Source: a bacterium C-53
Lineage (GTDB): Bacteria; Bacillota; Clostridia; Lachnospirales; Lachnospiraceae
Direction: 5' to 3'
Assembly (NCBI GenBank): GCA_003612525.1
Contig: RAZD01000003.1
Location: forward strand, 62,001 to 126,000
DNA length: 64,000 bases
Both the position numbers and the translations under genes were made by a program. Within the stretch, counting starts at the first letter, position 1. Each line of letters opens with the position of its first letter. The notes beneath the pieces were generated by a model. It did no database searches. It was not told the DNA's origin and worked only from the letters and a program-made list of their open reading frames with translations. Of this stretch, positions 8,989 through 18,081 are shown one piece after another.

Positions 8989-10887
8989 TCACATCACTAC
9001 GATTAGTTCATCCCCTGGCTTCACCTTTCCGGATGCACTTGGAGCCACATCTGCAAACTGATCCGTATTGGAAACAATGACCGGGCTTAATACGGAGTAA
9101 CCCTCTTTCTTAATCAGATCAATGTCGAATTCAATCAAAAGCTGTCCGGCCTTTATACGGTCGCCATCGCTGACTTTCTTTGTAAAGCCCTTTCCATCAA
9201 GTTTAACGGTATCCATTCCTATATGAATCAATACTTCCACTCCGTTATCGCCCATGATACCTACTGCATGACCTGTAGGGAAAATTGTGCTGACCGTTCC
9301 GTCACATGGACTGTATACTTTTCCTTCCTCCGGCTGAATGGCAAGCCCCTGTCCCATCAAACCGCCTGAGAAGACTTCATCTTTTACTTCACTTAAAGCT
9401 ACGGCCTCGCCACGGAACGGAGACAAAATGGTTTTCGGGCCATCTGAAGCCGCTGAAGATTTCTTTTCTGTCTTTGTCGTTGTATCATCATCACGATAAA
9501 CAGCCATTGTCACAACAAATGAGAGCACCATTGCCACTGCCACGCCGACAACAGACCAAATCAGCCCCGTCAAAGGCTCGCCTTCTTTTACAAAAGACAT
9601 AAATCCAAAAAAGCCCAAAGCGCCGGACTGATAGCGCAGAACACCTGCACCACCTATAATAGCGCCGCCTATTGCTGCCGCAATACATGAGATAATGAAC
9701 GGTTTTTTCTTTGGAAGCGTAATACCATAAATACAAGGTTCTGTTACTCCAAACAGACCGGAAATCAATGCCGGAAGCGCCATTGCCTTCATATTTTTGT
9801 CTTTTGTCTTAATATAAATCGCCGCAACAACCATCGACTGAGCGAATGAAGCAGCAAAGTAAGGAGACATTACCATATCATATCCAAATGTCGCCATATT
9901 TGCAATTCCAATCGGAATGATCGCCCAGTGAAGGCCGAAAATTACAAGGATCTGCCATAATGCGCCTACCAGAATTCCAGAAAGAACACCGCCCACTACC
10001 GGAATCATGTATACGGAACTAAATACAACATTCAGAAGATTCGTCAAAATACCTGCCAGCGGTCCAATGACAATGAACGTCAATGGCACAATGATAACGA
10101 TTGTCAAAAAAGGTACAAAAAACAGCTTTAACGTATCCGGCACTACCTTTTTAAAGAATTTCTCAAGCTGAGCGCCGACTCCTGTTGCAATCAGAATCGG
10201 AACAACCGATGATGTATAACCGGACAACGGATAGACAATCGGAATGCCAAGAAATGTAATCTTGTACTCCAGCGCTAAGATTGTCCCCTCAAACAATGTA
10301 CCAATCGTCTCCAATCCAACCATAGACGGATAGAGAAGCGCTGATGCAATTGCAATTCCCAAATATTGGTTGCATTTAAACTTTTTCGCACATGCAACAC
10401 CTATTACCATAGGAAGGAAATAATAAAAACCATCTCCAACCGCATACAAAATCTGATAAAACCCTGTTTCTTTTACAGCCGCGCCCATCACAAATGTTAA
10501 TACGGCGAGAAGTCCTTTGATAATACCTGCCGCTGCCAGATAGCCCAGAATCGGCTGGAATGTCCCGGACAGCAGATCCAAAAGCTTTGCTCCCAGACTC
10601 ATGTCTTTTGTTTCTCCTGACTCTTCCATGCCTGCCAGATGCGCTTTCTCACACACCACATCAAAAACTTCTCCTACATGGTTGCCGATAACAACCTGAT
10701 ACTGTCCGCCGGACTGAATTACGGTCACGACACCATCCGTAGACTTCAGTACATCCGTGTTTGCCTTCGCCTCGTCACGAAGCTGAAACCTCAATCTTGT
10801 AATGCAATGCGTAAGGCTGATAATGTTCTCCTTTCCGCCCACATTTTGGATAATAATTCTTGCTAATCCATCATACTTACTGGCCAT
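8989..10887 (-). CDS. bglF: PTS beta-glucoside transporter EIIBCA
   Basis: A 632-residue three-domain phosphotransferase permease. EIIB is at residues 1-90 with phospho-Cys28 in SLTHCITRLRF; the EIIC membrane domain runs from about 105 to 460 (GVTEPCIYGITLPKKKPF is the conserved substrate-site segment); EIIA of the glucose type is at about 485-632 with the active-site histidine in VLIHIGMDTVKLDG. It takes up and phosphorylates beta-glucosides, feeding the GH1 enzyme downstream. Divergent from the LysR gene at 11143. I saw no RAT site in its leader, unlike the second PTS cluster. Confidence 0.92.
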   Translation of the reverse strand: MASKYDGLARIIIQNVGGKENIISLTHCITRLRFQLRDEAKANTDVLKSTDGVVTVIQSGGQYQVVIGNHVGEVFDVVCEKAHLAGMEESGETKDMSLGAKLLDLLSGTFQPILGYLAAAGIIKGLLAVLTFVMGAAVKETGFYQILYAVGDGFYYFLPMVIGVACAKKFKCNQYLGIAIASALLYPSMVGLETIGTLFEGTILALEYKITFLGIPIVYPLSGYTSSVVPILIATGVGAQLEKFFKKVVPDTLKLFFVPFLTIVIIVPLTFIVIGPLAGILTNLLNVVFSSVYMIPVVGGVLSGILVGALWQILVIFGLHWAIIPIGIANMATFGYDMVMSPYFAASFAQSMVVAAIYIKTKDKNMKAMALPALISGLFGVTEPCIYGITLPKKKPFIISCIAAAIGGAIIGGAGVLRYQSGALGFFGFMSFVKEGEPLTGLIWSVVGVAVAMVLSFVVTMAVYRDDDTTTKTEKKSSAASDGPKTILSPFRGEAVALSEVKDEVFSGGLMGQGLAIQPEEGKVYSPCDGTVSTIFPTGHAVGIMGDNGVEVLIHIGMDTVKLDGKGFTKKVSDGDRIKAGQLLIEFDIDLIKKEGYSVLSPVIVSNTDQFADVAPSASGKVKPGDELIVVM

Positions 10888-10937
10888 AATGCCACATCCC
10901 CCTTTGCTTTTTTCCTTTGAACCTTTCTAACGGAGTC

Positions 10938-10995
10938 ATTGCCATTTGACATTTTACATGTAGATCGCACTCGCTGAAGCCGGTCAAATGGCAAT
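10938..10995. promoter_or_regulatory. 13-bp inverted repeat in the PTS/LysR divergent region
   Basis: ATTGCCATTTGAC (10938-10950) is exactly mirrored by GTCAAATGGCAAT (10983-10995) across a 32-bp spacer. It lies between the PTS gene and the divergent LysR gene, in the likely 5' leader of the PTS transcript. It could be an operator or an mRNA hairpin; no T-run follows on either strand, so it is not a simple terminator. Confidence 0.5.
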
Positions 10996-11064
10996 AACCA
11001 GCAGAAGAAATGTATACTCCTGTCCACTGTTTCCGTTGCTTAGAATATCATTTTTTCATATGGC

Positions 11065-11129
11065 TTTCCAATGAAAAAAAGTTGTGTTATAATTATATTT
11101 AGTTATCATACACAAAAATTTAGTTATCA
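11065..11129 (+). promoter_or_regulatory. Promoter and direct-repeat site for LysR gene
   Basis: An extended -10 TGTTATAAT (TATAAT at 11088-11093) has a weak -35 TTTCCA at 11065-11070, 17 bp upstream. TTTAGTTATCA then occurs at 11098-11108 and 11119-11129, an offset of 21 bp (two helical turns), just before the ribosome site. This may be an autoregulatory site. Confidence 0.5.
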
Positions 11130-11142
11130 GGAGATGAACATT

Positions 11143-11940
11143 GTGAAAATACGACAAATCGAGTATTTCCTGGAAGTTGAAAAAACATTGAACATTACAA
11201 AAGCCGCACGGAATATGTATGTCTCGCAGACAGCTGTCACAAAGCAGCTGCAGCTTCTGGAAGAAGAATTGGGATTTGCACTTTTTCTCCGTGAAAATAA
11301 ACGCATGCAGTTGACGGAGGGAGGCGCTTTCTTTAAACAAGAAGCGCTCCGTCTGATGCACCAGTATCATCTGACCGAACAAAATATATCCGCATACCGC
11401 TATGGAGAATCAGGATGCATCAACATCGGCTTTGTGAAAAATCTGGATACAGAGTTGTTGATCTCCTATTTATCTCTCTTCCGGTCCAAATACCCCGAAA
11501 TTGAAGTCAACCCTTACGGATACTCGAATCTCGCTCTCCACCAGCATATCCAAAACGGTACTCTGGATGTTGGTTTTGGCATTAGTATGAATAACAGCAG
11601 ATTTCACTATCGCAGCCTGAAATCTTATCCGCTTGTGCTGCTTACATCCAAATCCGGCCCTTTGGCCGGCATCAATGAAATTTCCGAACAGGAATTAGAG
11701 AATGTACTCTTTGATGTAAGAAATTATCCTACAAATTCTCCCCTGGAGTTTGAGGGGATGCTTATAAAAATTGCATGCGGATATGGCAATGCCATTGTAC
11801 ACCAATTTGCCAAGAAAAACCGCTTTCAGGATTATCTTGTATCGATTCCACTGATCCCCTGCCAGATGAAAACTATTTCTCTGATCTATGATGACCACTA
11901 TTGCCGTACCAAAGATTTATTTATTGAAACCTGTCTATAG
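11143..11940 (+). CDS. LysR-family regulator, short C-terminus
   Basis: A LysR-type regulator of 265 residues if started at the GTG nine nt after AGGAG (an ATG at 11134 is too close to that site). The N-terminal winged helix is clear (LNITKAARNMYVSQTAVTKQLQLLEEELG) and the effector domain begins at GCINIGFVKNLD. LysR proteins are usually near 290-300 residues, so the last part of the effector domain seems missing or shortened after SLIYDDHYCRTKDLF. It is divergent from the beta-glucoside PTS gene and probably controls it. Confidence 0.83.
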   Translation: MKIRQIEYFLEVEKTLNITKAARNMYVSQTAVTKQLQLLEEELGFALFLRENKRMQLTEGGAFFKQEALRLMHQYHLTEQNISAYRYGESGCINIGFVKNLDTELLISYLSLFRSKYPEIEVNPYGYSNLALHQHIQNGTLDVGFGISMNNSRFHYRSLKSYPLVLLTSKSGPLAGINEISEQELENVLFDVRNYPTNSPLEFEGMLIKIACGYGNAIVHQFAKKNRFQDYLVSIPLIPCQMKTISLIYDDHYCRTKDLFIETCL

Positions 11941-11986
11941 AATGTCTTTTGCTACTTTTACCTTGTTCCCGCATTTTGTTCACACC

Positions 11987-12033
11987 AAAAGAGACAGAGC
12001 GAAGAAAATTAACTTCTCCGCCCCGTCTCTTTT
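11987..12033. terminator. Bidirectional terminator between LysR gene and prfA
   Basis: Outer arms AAAAGAGAC (11987-11995) and GTCTCTTTT (12025-12033) enclose an inner GAAG/CTTC pairing. T-runs exist on both strands, as fits two converging genes. Confidence 0.65.
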
Positions 12034-12064
12034 ATCTTTATTTATGAAAGTAAAAACAGATGCC

Positions 12065-13138
12065 CTAGTTTTCTCCCATCTTCACAAGCTTTGCCGCCTG
12101 ATCAGCCGCGATGCACGCATCAATAATTTCCTGAATATCCCCATTCATAATCTTATCCAGTTTATAAAGCGTTAAATTAATTCTATGATCTGTGACACGT
12201 CCCTGTGGAAAATTATACGTACGGATTTTCTCAGAGCGATCACCCGTACCGATCTGACTTCTTCGAAGCTCAGCTTCCTCATCATGCTGTTTTTGAAGTT
12301 CCAGATCATAGAGCTTTGCACGAAGCAGTGCAAACGCTTTTGCCTTATTCTGAATCTGCGACTTTTCCGTCTGACTGTAGATTACGATGCCTGTAGGCAT
12401 ATGTGTCAGCCGCACCGCGGAGTCCGTCGTATTAACACACTGTCCGCCGGAACCGGATGCCCGCATGACATCAATCCTTATATCATTCTCATTGATCTCC
12501 ACATCCACATCTTCCACTTCCGGCATCACTGCAACCGTAATTGTAGATGTATGGATTCTCCCACCGGATTCCGTCTCAGGCACGCGCTGCACACGATGCA
12601 CACCGCTCTCATACTTTAACTTCGAGTACGCACCCTGTCCGTTAATCATAAATGTAACGTCCTTCATGCCGCCGATTCCAATCTCATCGCAGTTTGCAAG
12701 TTCCACCTTCCAGCGCTGACTCTCCGCATAGTGCACATAGAGTCGGTACATTTCCGCCGCAAACAGAGCTGCCTCATCACCGCCCGCCCCTGCACGAATT
12801 TCCACAATTACATTTTTATCGTCATTAGGGTCTTTCGGAAGCAGAAGAATTTTAAGCGTTTCCTCCAGCTCCTCCACACGTACCTTTGCACCGGAAAGCT
12901 CTTCCTTCAACATTTCACGCATGTCCTCGTCTTTTTCCTCTTCAAGCATCGCCACGCTGTCCTCAATATCCTGCCTGCTCTTTTTATATTCACGGTAGGC
13001 TTCCACAATAGGCGCAAGATCACTCTGCTCCTTCATCAGCTTTCTGTAGCGCGCCGGGTCATTTGCCACTCCCGGCTCCCCAAGCTCATTCATCATCTCT
13101 TCATATCGAATCAGTAAATCATCCAGTCTGTCAAACAT
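12065..13138 (-). CDS. prfA: Peptide chain release factor 1
   Basis: A 357-residue class I release factor, the usual length. It carries the peptidyl-hydrolysis motif GGQ in [19 protein letters not shown] and the RF1-type anticodon-like region before it ([19 protein letters not shown]). RF1 reads UAA and UAG on the ribosome. Its start shares one base with the stop of prmC, whose product methylates this GGQ glutamine, so the two are coupled. Last gene of the rho-rpmE-DUF1385-prmC-prfA run. Confidence 0.97.
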   Translation of the reverse strand: MFDRLDDLLIRYEEMMNELGEPGVANDPARYRKLMKEQSDLAPIVEAYREYKKSRQDIEDSVAMLEEEKDEDMREMLKEELSGAKVRVEELEETLKILLLPKDPNDDKNVIVEIRAGAGGDEAALFAAEMYRLYVHYAESQRWKVELANCDEIGIGGMKDVTFMINGQGAYSKLKYESGVHRVQRVPETESGGRIHTSTITVAVMPEVEDVDVEINENDIRIDVMRASGSGGQCVNTTDSAVRLTHMPTGIVIYSQTEKSQIQNKAKAFALLRAKLYDLELQKQHDEEAELRRSQIGTGDRSEKIRTYNFPQGRVTDHRINLTLYKLDKIMNGDIQEIIDACIAADQAAKLVKMGEN

Positions 13139-13965
13139 TACTTTTTCCCTTTCACAACTCTTGTAAGTCCCGCCAGATCATTGATGACCTGAACATCCTT
13201 ATAACCATGCTCGCGAAATAATTCGGATACCGCCTCACCCTGATCATAACCGATCTCTGTCAGAAGCGCCCCGCCGTTTTGAAGATAGCTGCCCGCTTCC
13301 CTAGTCAGAATTCGATAAAAATGCAGCCCGTCTTCCTTCCCATCAAGCGCCAGAAACGGCTCATGAGCGCGAACCTCCTCCATCAAAGTTTCAATTACAT
13401 CTGTTCTGATATACGGCGGATTGCATAAAATTGCATCAAACTTCCCCTCTATCCTGTCAAACATATCGCTTTGAATGAATTCAGCCTCCACCTGAAGACG
13501 CCGGCTGTTTTCCTTTGCCACCTGAAGCGCCTCCGCGGAAATATCTGCCCCAACGCCCTCAATTCCATTTTTATATTTCATAAGCGATAACAGGATGCAG
13601 CCGGAACCGGTACACAGATCAAGCACACGCGAACAGTCCTGTATCTCAATCATCGCCTCTTCCACCAGCGTTTCCGTATCCTGACGCGGAATCAGGACAT
13701 GTTCATTTACAAGGAACTCGAATCCCATAAATTCCTGAACTCCCGTAATCTGTTGTAACGGAATATGGGACGCACGCTTTGCGATCTCTGTTTTGTATAT
13801 TTCAAACGCTTCCTCAGGTATCACATCTTCCCCATGCGCCAGCAGGTAACTTCTGTCCTTTTTGCAAACATACTCAAGAAGAAGCCTTGCTTCCAGTTTT
13901 GCTTCCGAAATACCGCATTCTGCAAGTACTCCTCTGCCATATTCATATGTCTCTCTATAATTCAT
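13138..13965 (-). CDS. prmC: Release factor glutamine methyltransferase
   Basis: A 275-residue SAM-dependent methyltransferase that N5-methylates the GGQ glutamine of release factors. Visible motifs: N-terminal helical domain ([13 protein letters not shown]), SAM-binding [15 protein letters not shown] and the catalytic NPPY in [13 protein letters not shown] start it at [10 protein letters not shown] (13965); the longer frame runs into DUF1385. It overlaps the DUF1385 gene by 11 nt and abuts prfA. Confidence 0.95.
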   Translation of the reverse strand: MNYRETYEYGRGVLAECGISEAKLEARLLLEYVCKKDRSYLLAHGEDVIPEEAFEIYKTEIAKRASHIPLQQITGVQEFMGFEFLVNEHVLIPRQDTETLVEEAMIEIQDCSRVLDLCTGSGCILLSLMKYKNGIEGVGADISAEALQVAKENSRRLQVEAEFIQSDMFDRIEGKFDAILCNPPYIRTDVIETLMEEVRAHEPFLALDGKEDGLHFYRILTREAGSYLQNGGALLTEIGYDQGEAVSELFREHGYKDVQVINDLAGLTRVVKGKK

Positions 13966-14929
13966 CATCCGCCGGTCCATCCACATCGTATCCAAACGTA
14001 TCCTTAAAATACTGTTTCCAGTCAAAAACCGCTTCTACGGCTTTGATCGCAACTTCCACCATATCTTCATCCGGCTCCCGCGTCGTCAATCTCTGAAGCC
14101 ACATCCCCGGCGCCGAAATTATCCTTATCAGAATATGATTGCTCTTCCCGGCCAGGCGGATAATCTCATAGGAAACACCCGCAATTACCGGTATCAGGAG
14201 GATACGCACAGCCAGCCGGAGCACGGGACTTTCCACACGTATGAAAATGAAAAATATTACACTCACCAACATGACAAACAACATAAAGCTTGTTCCGCAC
14301 CGCTTATGCTGTTTTGATGATTTCATCACATTTTTCAAATTCAGCTCATATCCACGCTCTATACAGTTAATGCACTTATGTTCTGCTCCGTGATACATAT
14401 AGACGCGCCGGATATCTTTCATCATGGAAATCCCTACCACATAACCGATAAAAATGAGAATCCTCAGAATGCCTTCTATCAATGCCAGCAGTGTTGTTGA
14501 CATAATGTAATTTTCAAAAAACCTTGAGATAAAATAAGGAAGAACCATAAACAGAGCAATCGCCATAACAAGTGAAAATGCCACCGTAAGATAAGTCAGA
14601 ATCTTATCCGCATTCTCACCGAACACACGCTCAAACCAGCCTTTCTTCTTCTCCTCCCCCGGTTCATCCTCATAAAACTCCGAGGAAAACGACAGACATC
14701 TCATACCCAGAACAAGAGAATCCACAAAATTAAAAGCGCCACGGATGAAAGGAATTTCCGTCAGCTTCTTTATCGGCGCAACGGTCTTAAACTCGTCAGT
14801 CATTACCTCAATTCCGCCATCCGGCCTGCGCACGGCTACGGCATACTTTTCCTTATTCTTCATCATTATGCCTTCCAGTACGGCCTGGCCGCCAATCCCA
14901 CAGTAGTTGCCTTTACTTTTTTTTCCCAT
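13955..14929 (-). CDS. DUF1385 membrane protein
   Basis: A 324-residue protein of the DUF1385 family, which commonly sits between rpmE and prmC in clostridia. It opens with GKKSKGNYCGIGGQAVLEGIMMKN, has about four membrane helices (near ILTYLTVAFSLVMAIALF, LIEGILRILIFIGYVVG, FMLFVMLVSVIFFIF, AVRILLIPVIAGVSYEI) and a conserved YHGAEHKCINCIERG segment with metal-ligand-like His/Glu/Cys. Function is not established. The start is the ATG after GGTGGAGAGA at 14929. Confidence 0.88.
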   Translation of the reverse strand: MGKKSKGNYCGIGGQAVLEGIMMKNKEKYAVAVRRPDGGIEVMTDEFKTVAPIKKLTEIPFIRGAFNFVDSLVLGMRCLSFSSEFYEDEPGEEKKKGWFERVFGENADKILTYLTVAFSLVMAIALFMVLPYFISRFFENYIMSTTLLALIEGILRILIFIGYVVGISMMKDIRRVYMYHGAEHKCINCIERGYELNLKNVMKSSKQHKRCGTSFMLFVMLVSVIFFIFIRVESPVLRLAVRILLIPVIAGVSYEIIRLAGKSNHILIRIISAPGMWLQRLTTREPDEDMVEVAIKAVEAVFDWKQYFKDTFGYDVDGPADDEL

Positions 14930-14949
14930 TCTCTCCACCATTCTAATCC

Positions 14950-14982
14950 AAAAATTGCCGTTACCAACCGGCAACGGCAATT
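14950..14982 (-). terminator. Terminator after rpmE
   Basis: On the minus strand a 10-bp perfect stem AATTGCCGTT/AACGGCAATT with a 10-nt loop is followed by TTTT. It lies between rpmE and the DUF1385 gene and may partly uncouple them; many L31 genes have their own strong terminator. Confidence 0.75.
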
Positions 14983-15004
14983 CAATTCTTTTATTTGCGG
15001 ACAA

Positions 15005-15217
15005 TTACTTCGTAACGCCATATTTCCTGTTGAATTTATCAATACGTCCGTCAGCTCTTGCAGTCTTCTGCTGGCCTGTGTAGAATGAATGACATTTGGA
15101 GCATACTTCAACATGGATGTCTTTCTTTGTTGATCCTGTTACAAACGTATTTCCACAGTTACATGTCACAGTTGCCTGATAATAATTCGGATGGATTCCT
15201 TCTCTCATTTCGTTCAC
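15005..15217 (-). CDS. rpmE: 50S ribosomal protein L31 (zinc-binding type)
   Basis: A 70-residue L31. It starts [22 protein letters not shown] (with a short MNE lead) and has the C+ zinc set: CNC near residue 20 and CSKC near 40. This is the zinc-containing form rather than the Cys-less paralogue used under zinc starvation. It lies 114 bp downstream of rho and probably shares its transcript. Confidence 0.96.
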   Translation of the reverse strand: MNEMREGIHPNYYQATVTCNCGNTFVTGSTKKDIHVEVCSKCHSFYTGQQKTARADGRIDKFNRKYGVTK

Positions 15218-15331
15218 CTCTCTATATTTATACTTACCAATTTCTTTACGGTTCTTCTTATAAACAGCTTGTTAATTGTATCATAGGTAGAGTTATGATG
15301 CAATATCTTTTTTGACAAATTTCAGGTTTTA

Positions 15332-16723
15332 TTAAAAAAACTTAATTTTCTTTACCATTTCAACAAATTCACGGTTATTTTTCGTCTTAACAAACATATC
15401 CAGTATCTTTTCAACCGCTTCATCCGGCTTTAATCCGTTCAGTGCCTTGCGCATGATGTAGATTGCATCCATCTCTTCCTGGGATAGCAGCAGGTCTTCA
15501 CGTCTTGTCCCGGATTTCGGGATGTCAATTGCCGGAAATACTCTCTTCTCAGACAGTTTTCTATCCAGCACAAGCTCCATATTGCCCGTACCCTTGAACT
15601 CCTCGTAGACTACATCATCCATCTTGCTTCCTGTATCCACAAGCGCCGATGCAAGAATCGTCAGACTTCCGCCTCCTCTCATATTGCGGGCAGCGCCAAA
15701 GAAACGTTTCGGCATATGTAATGCCGCCGGGTCGAGTCCGCCCGATAATGTTCTTCCTGAAGGTGGCACCGTAAGGTTATACGCCCGCGCAAGCCTCGTG
15801 ATGCTGTCCAGAAGAATCATGACGTCTTTCTTATGCTCCACCAGTCTCTTTGCACGCTCAATTACCATTTCGGACACGCGCTTGTGGTGCTCCGGAAGCT
15901 CATCAAATGTAGAATAAATCACTTCCACATTCTTCCCTTCAATTGCCTCTTTGATATCCGTAACTTCCTCCGGCCGCTCATCGATTAACAGAATAATCAT
16001 GTGCATCTCAGGATGGCTTCTTGTAATTGACTTCGCCACTTCTTTCAGTAAAGTCGTCTTTCCCGCCTTCGGCGGAGATACGATCATACCGCGCTGCCCC
16101 TTGCCAACCGGACTCATCAGGTCCATGATGCGCATCGCCATATTCGCCGTACCGTTCTCAAGCTTAAGTCGCTCATTCGGGAAAATAGGCGTCATATCTT
16201 CAAAATTGCATCTCTTTGTTGCCTCTGACGGATGATATCCATTGATAGACTTTACATATAAAAGCGCGCTGAACTTCTCCCCCTGCGTCTTCACCCTCGT
16301 ATTTCCAACAATAATGTCACCAGTCTTTAAATTAAAACGGCGTATCTGGCTCGGCGCCACATAAACATCATTTTCACCTGGCATATAATTCTCACAACGG
16401 ATGAATCCATAGCCATCCGGCATGACCTCCAGTATGCCATTTGCTGAAATCCCACTGTCAAGTGCTTCTTTATCTGAAGGAAGTGCATCCGGATCCTTCT
16501 TTGCAGTCTCTTTTTCTGGTTTTGCCGGCTCCACTCTGTGGACTTCTTCATCAGAATTCTCCTTCTGCACAGCTGGATTTGCCTGTGCATCTTTGTCATC
16601 CTGCACAAGCATAGCCTCTACAAGTTCTTTTTTCTTCATACCAGAAATTCCTTTAATACCGCGCACTTTTGCCAGATCTTTCAGCGCAGACAAGGACAAA
16701 GACTCATACTTATCTTTCATCAT
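15332..16723 (-). CDS. rho: Transcription termination factor Rho
   Basis: A 463-residue hexameric RNA helicase. An N-terminal Rho_N helical domain (LSLSALKDLAKVRGIKGISG) is followed by an acidic/lysine-rich linker of about 60 residues (near 45-105) not found in E. coli Rho, then the cold-shock RNA-binding fold (GYGFIRCENYMPGENDVYV) and the ATPase core with Walker A SPPKAGKTT, LIDERPEEVTD and the Q/R-loop region GGGSLTILASALVDTGS. First gene of the translation-termination cluster, preceded by AGGAGG. Confidence 0.97.
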   Translation of the reverse strand: MMKDKYESLSLSALKDLAKVRGIKGISGMKKKELVEAMLVQDDKDAQANPAVQKENSDEEVHRVEPAKPEKETAKKDPDALPSDKEALDSGISANGILEVMPDGYGFIRCENYMPGENDVYVAPSQIRRFNLKTGDIIVGNTRVKTQGEKFSALLYVKSINGYHPSEATKRCNFEDMTPIFPNERLKLENGTANMAMRIMDLMSPVGKGQRGMIVSPPKAGKTTLLKEVAKSITRSHPEMHMIILLIDERPEEVTDIKEAIEGKNVEVIYSTFDELPEHHKRVSEMVIERAKRLVEHKKDVMILLDSITRLARAYNLTVPPSGRTLSGGLDPAALHMPKRFFGAARNMRGGGSLTILASALVDTGSKMDDVVYEEFKGTGNMELVLDRKLSEKRVFPAIDIPKSGTRREDLLLSQEEMDAIYIMRKALNGLKPDEAVEKILDMFVKTKNNREFVEMVKKIKFF

Positions 16724-16858
16724 ATAAATTCTTTCCTCCTGAACTATTTCAGTCTATCACACTATTCATTTGTAACAATGGGATTTTATTATAGAAATAT
16801 TTTGAATCGCTATGGCAAATTATACAACGAACCATTAAAAAACACAAGAAAAATATAT

Positions 16859-16887
16859 TTGATTTGTTCCCTGCAAAAATGTACAAT
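16859..16887 (+). promoter_or_regulatory. Promoter of the malic enzyme operon
   Basis: TTGATT (16859-16864), 17-bp spacer, TACAAT (16882-16887), about 37 bp upstream of the malic enzyme start. Confidence 0.6.
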
Positions 16888-16923
16888 GAATTTATCATTG
16901 CACTTCAGAAAGGATAGAATTCT

Positions 16924-18081
16924 ATGACGAACGCAGAAAAAGCATTAAAATTACACGAAGAATGGAATGGAAAACTGAACATTATGTCCAAATCTCCAAT
17001 TCAGTCAAGAGAAGACCTGGCGCTTGCCTATACGCCCGGTGTCGCGGAGCCGTGCAAAATAATTGCGAAAGACCCCGAAGCCGCCTATAAATATACGATG
17101 AAAGCAAATACCGTCGCTGTCATATCCGACGGAAGCGCGGTCTTAGGTCTTGGCAACATCGGCCCATACGCAGCAATGCCGGTCATGGAGGGCAAAGCGG
17201 CGCTTTTCAAGGAGTTCGGAGACGTCAACGCTGTCCCTGTCTGTCTTGACACGCAGGATACTGAGGAAATTATCAAAGCAGTCACTTATATGGCTCCGGG
17301 GTTCGGAGGAATTAATCTCGAAGACATTTCCGCCCCGCGTTGTTTTGAGATTGAGGAGCGTTTAAAGAAAATACTGAAGATTCCCGTATTTCACGATGAT
17401 CAGCACGGAACGGCGATCGTCGTTCTGGCCGGAATTATCAACAGCCTGAAAGTCACCGACAAAAAGAAAGAAGCGTGCAGGGTTGTCGTAAACGGTGCAG
17501 GTTCCGCCGGCGTTGCGATCACAAAGCTTCTTCTTACATATGGATTTACAAATGTTACACTGTGCGATAAAGCCGGCATTCTAGGCCGCGACACGGAAAA
17601 CCTTAACTGGATGCAGCAGAAAATGACCGAGGTAACGAATCCGGAAAGCAAAACCGGAACCCTGGCCGATGCAATGAAAGGCGCAGATATCTTTATCGGC
17701 GTTTCCGCACCAAATATCGTAACACCCGAAATGGTGGCTTCCATGAATCGTGATGCAATTCTGTTCGCAATGGCAAATCCTGTTCCCGAAATCATGCCGG
17801 ATGCGGCAAAAGCCGCCGGCGCCCGTATTGTAGGTACCGGACGCTCCGATTTCCCAAACCAGATTAATAATGTAGTTGCCTTTCCCGGCATTTTCAAAGG
17901 CGCACTGGAGGGACGCGCCACACAGATTACAGAAGAAATGAAGCTTGCCGCCGCTGAAGCGATTGCAGGCCTTGTTTCCGATGAGGCACGAAGCGATGAC
18001 AATATAATGCCCGAAGCCTTTGACCCCCGTGTCGCCGAAGTTGTTGCAGAAGCGGTGAAATCCCATATCCGGCCATTATGA
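16924..18081 (+). CDS. NAD(P)-dependent malic enzyme, short bacterial type
   Basis: A 385-residue malic enzyme (oxaloacetate-decarboxylating) giving pyruvate and CO2 from malate. Motifs: LAYTPGVAEPC (active-site Tyr), TVAVISDGSAVLGLGNIG, EDISAPRCFEIE (metal ligands), VFHDDQHGTAIV, and the NAD-binding VVNGAGSAGVAITKLL. The stop overlaps the next ATG by 4 nt (ATGA), coupling it to the radical-SAM gene. Cofactor preference is not certain from sequence. Confidence 0.93.
   Translation: MTNAEKALKLHEEWNGKLNIMSKSPIQSREDLALAYTPGVAEPCKIIAKDPEAAYKYTMKANTVAVISDGSAVLGLGNIGPYAAMPVMEGKAALFKEFGDVNAVPVCLDTQDTEEIIKAVTYMAPGFGGINLEDISAPRCFEIEERLKKILKIPVFHDDQHGTAIVVLAGIINSLKVTDKKKEACRVVVNGAGSAGVAITKLLLTYGFTNVTLCDKAGILGRDTENLNWMQQKMTEVTNPESKTGTLADAMKGADIFIGVSAPNIVTPEMVASMNRDAILFAMANPVPEIMPDAAKAAGARIVGTGRSDFPNQINNVVAFPGIFKGALEGRATQITEEMKLAAAEAIAGLVSDEARSDDNIMPEAFDPRVAEVVAEAVKSHIRPL

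Noticed and set aside
10888-11060. RAT/antiterminator site before the first PTS gene
   Set aside because: I looked for the GGATTGTTAC-type pair found at 50438-50472 and did not see one; only the 13-bp inverted repeat is present.
17400-18002. 200-residue minus-strand frame
   Set aside because: Antisense shadow of the malic enzyme gene; no family features.
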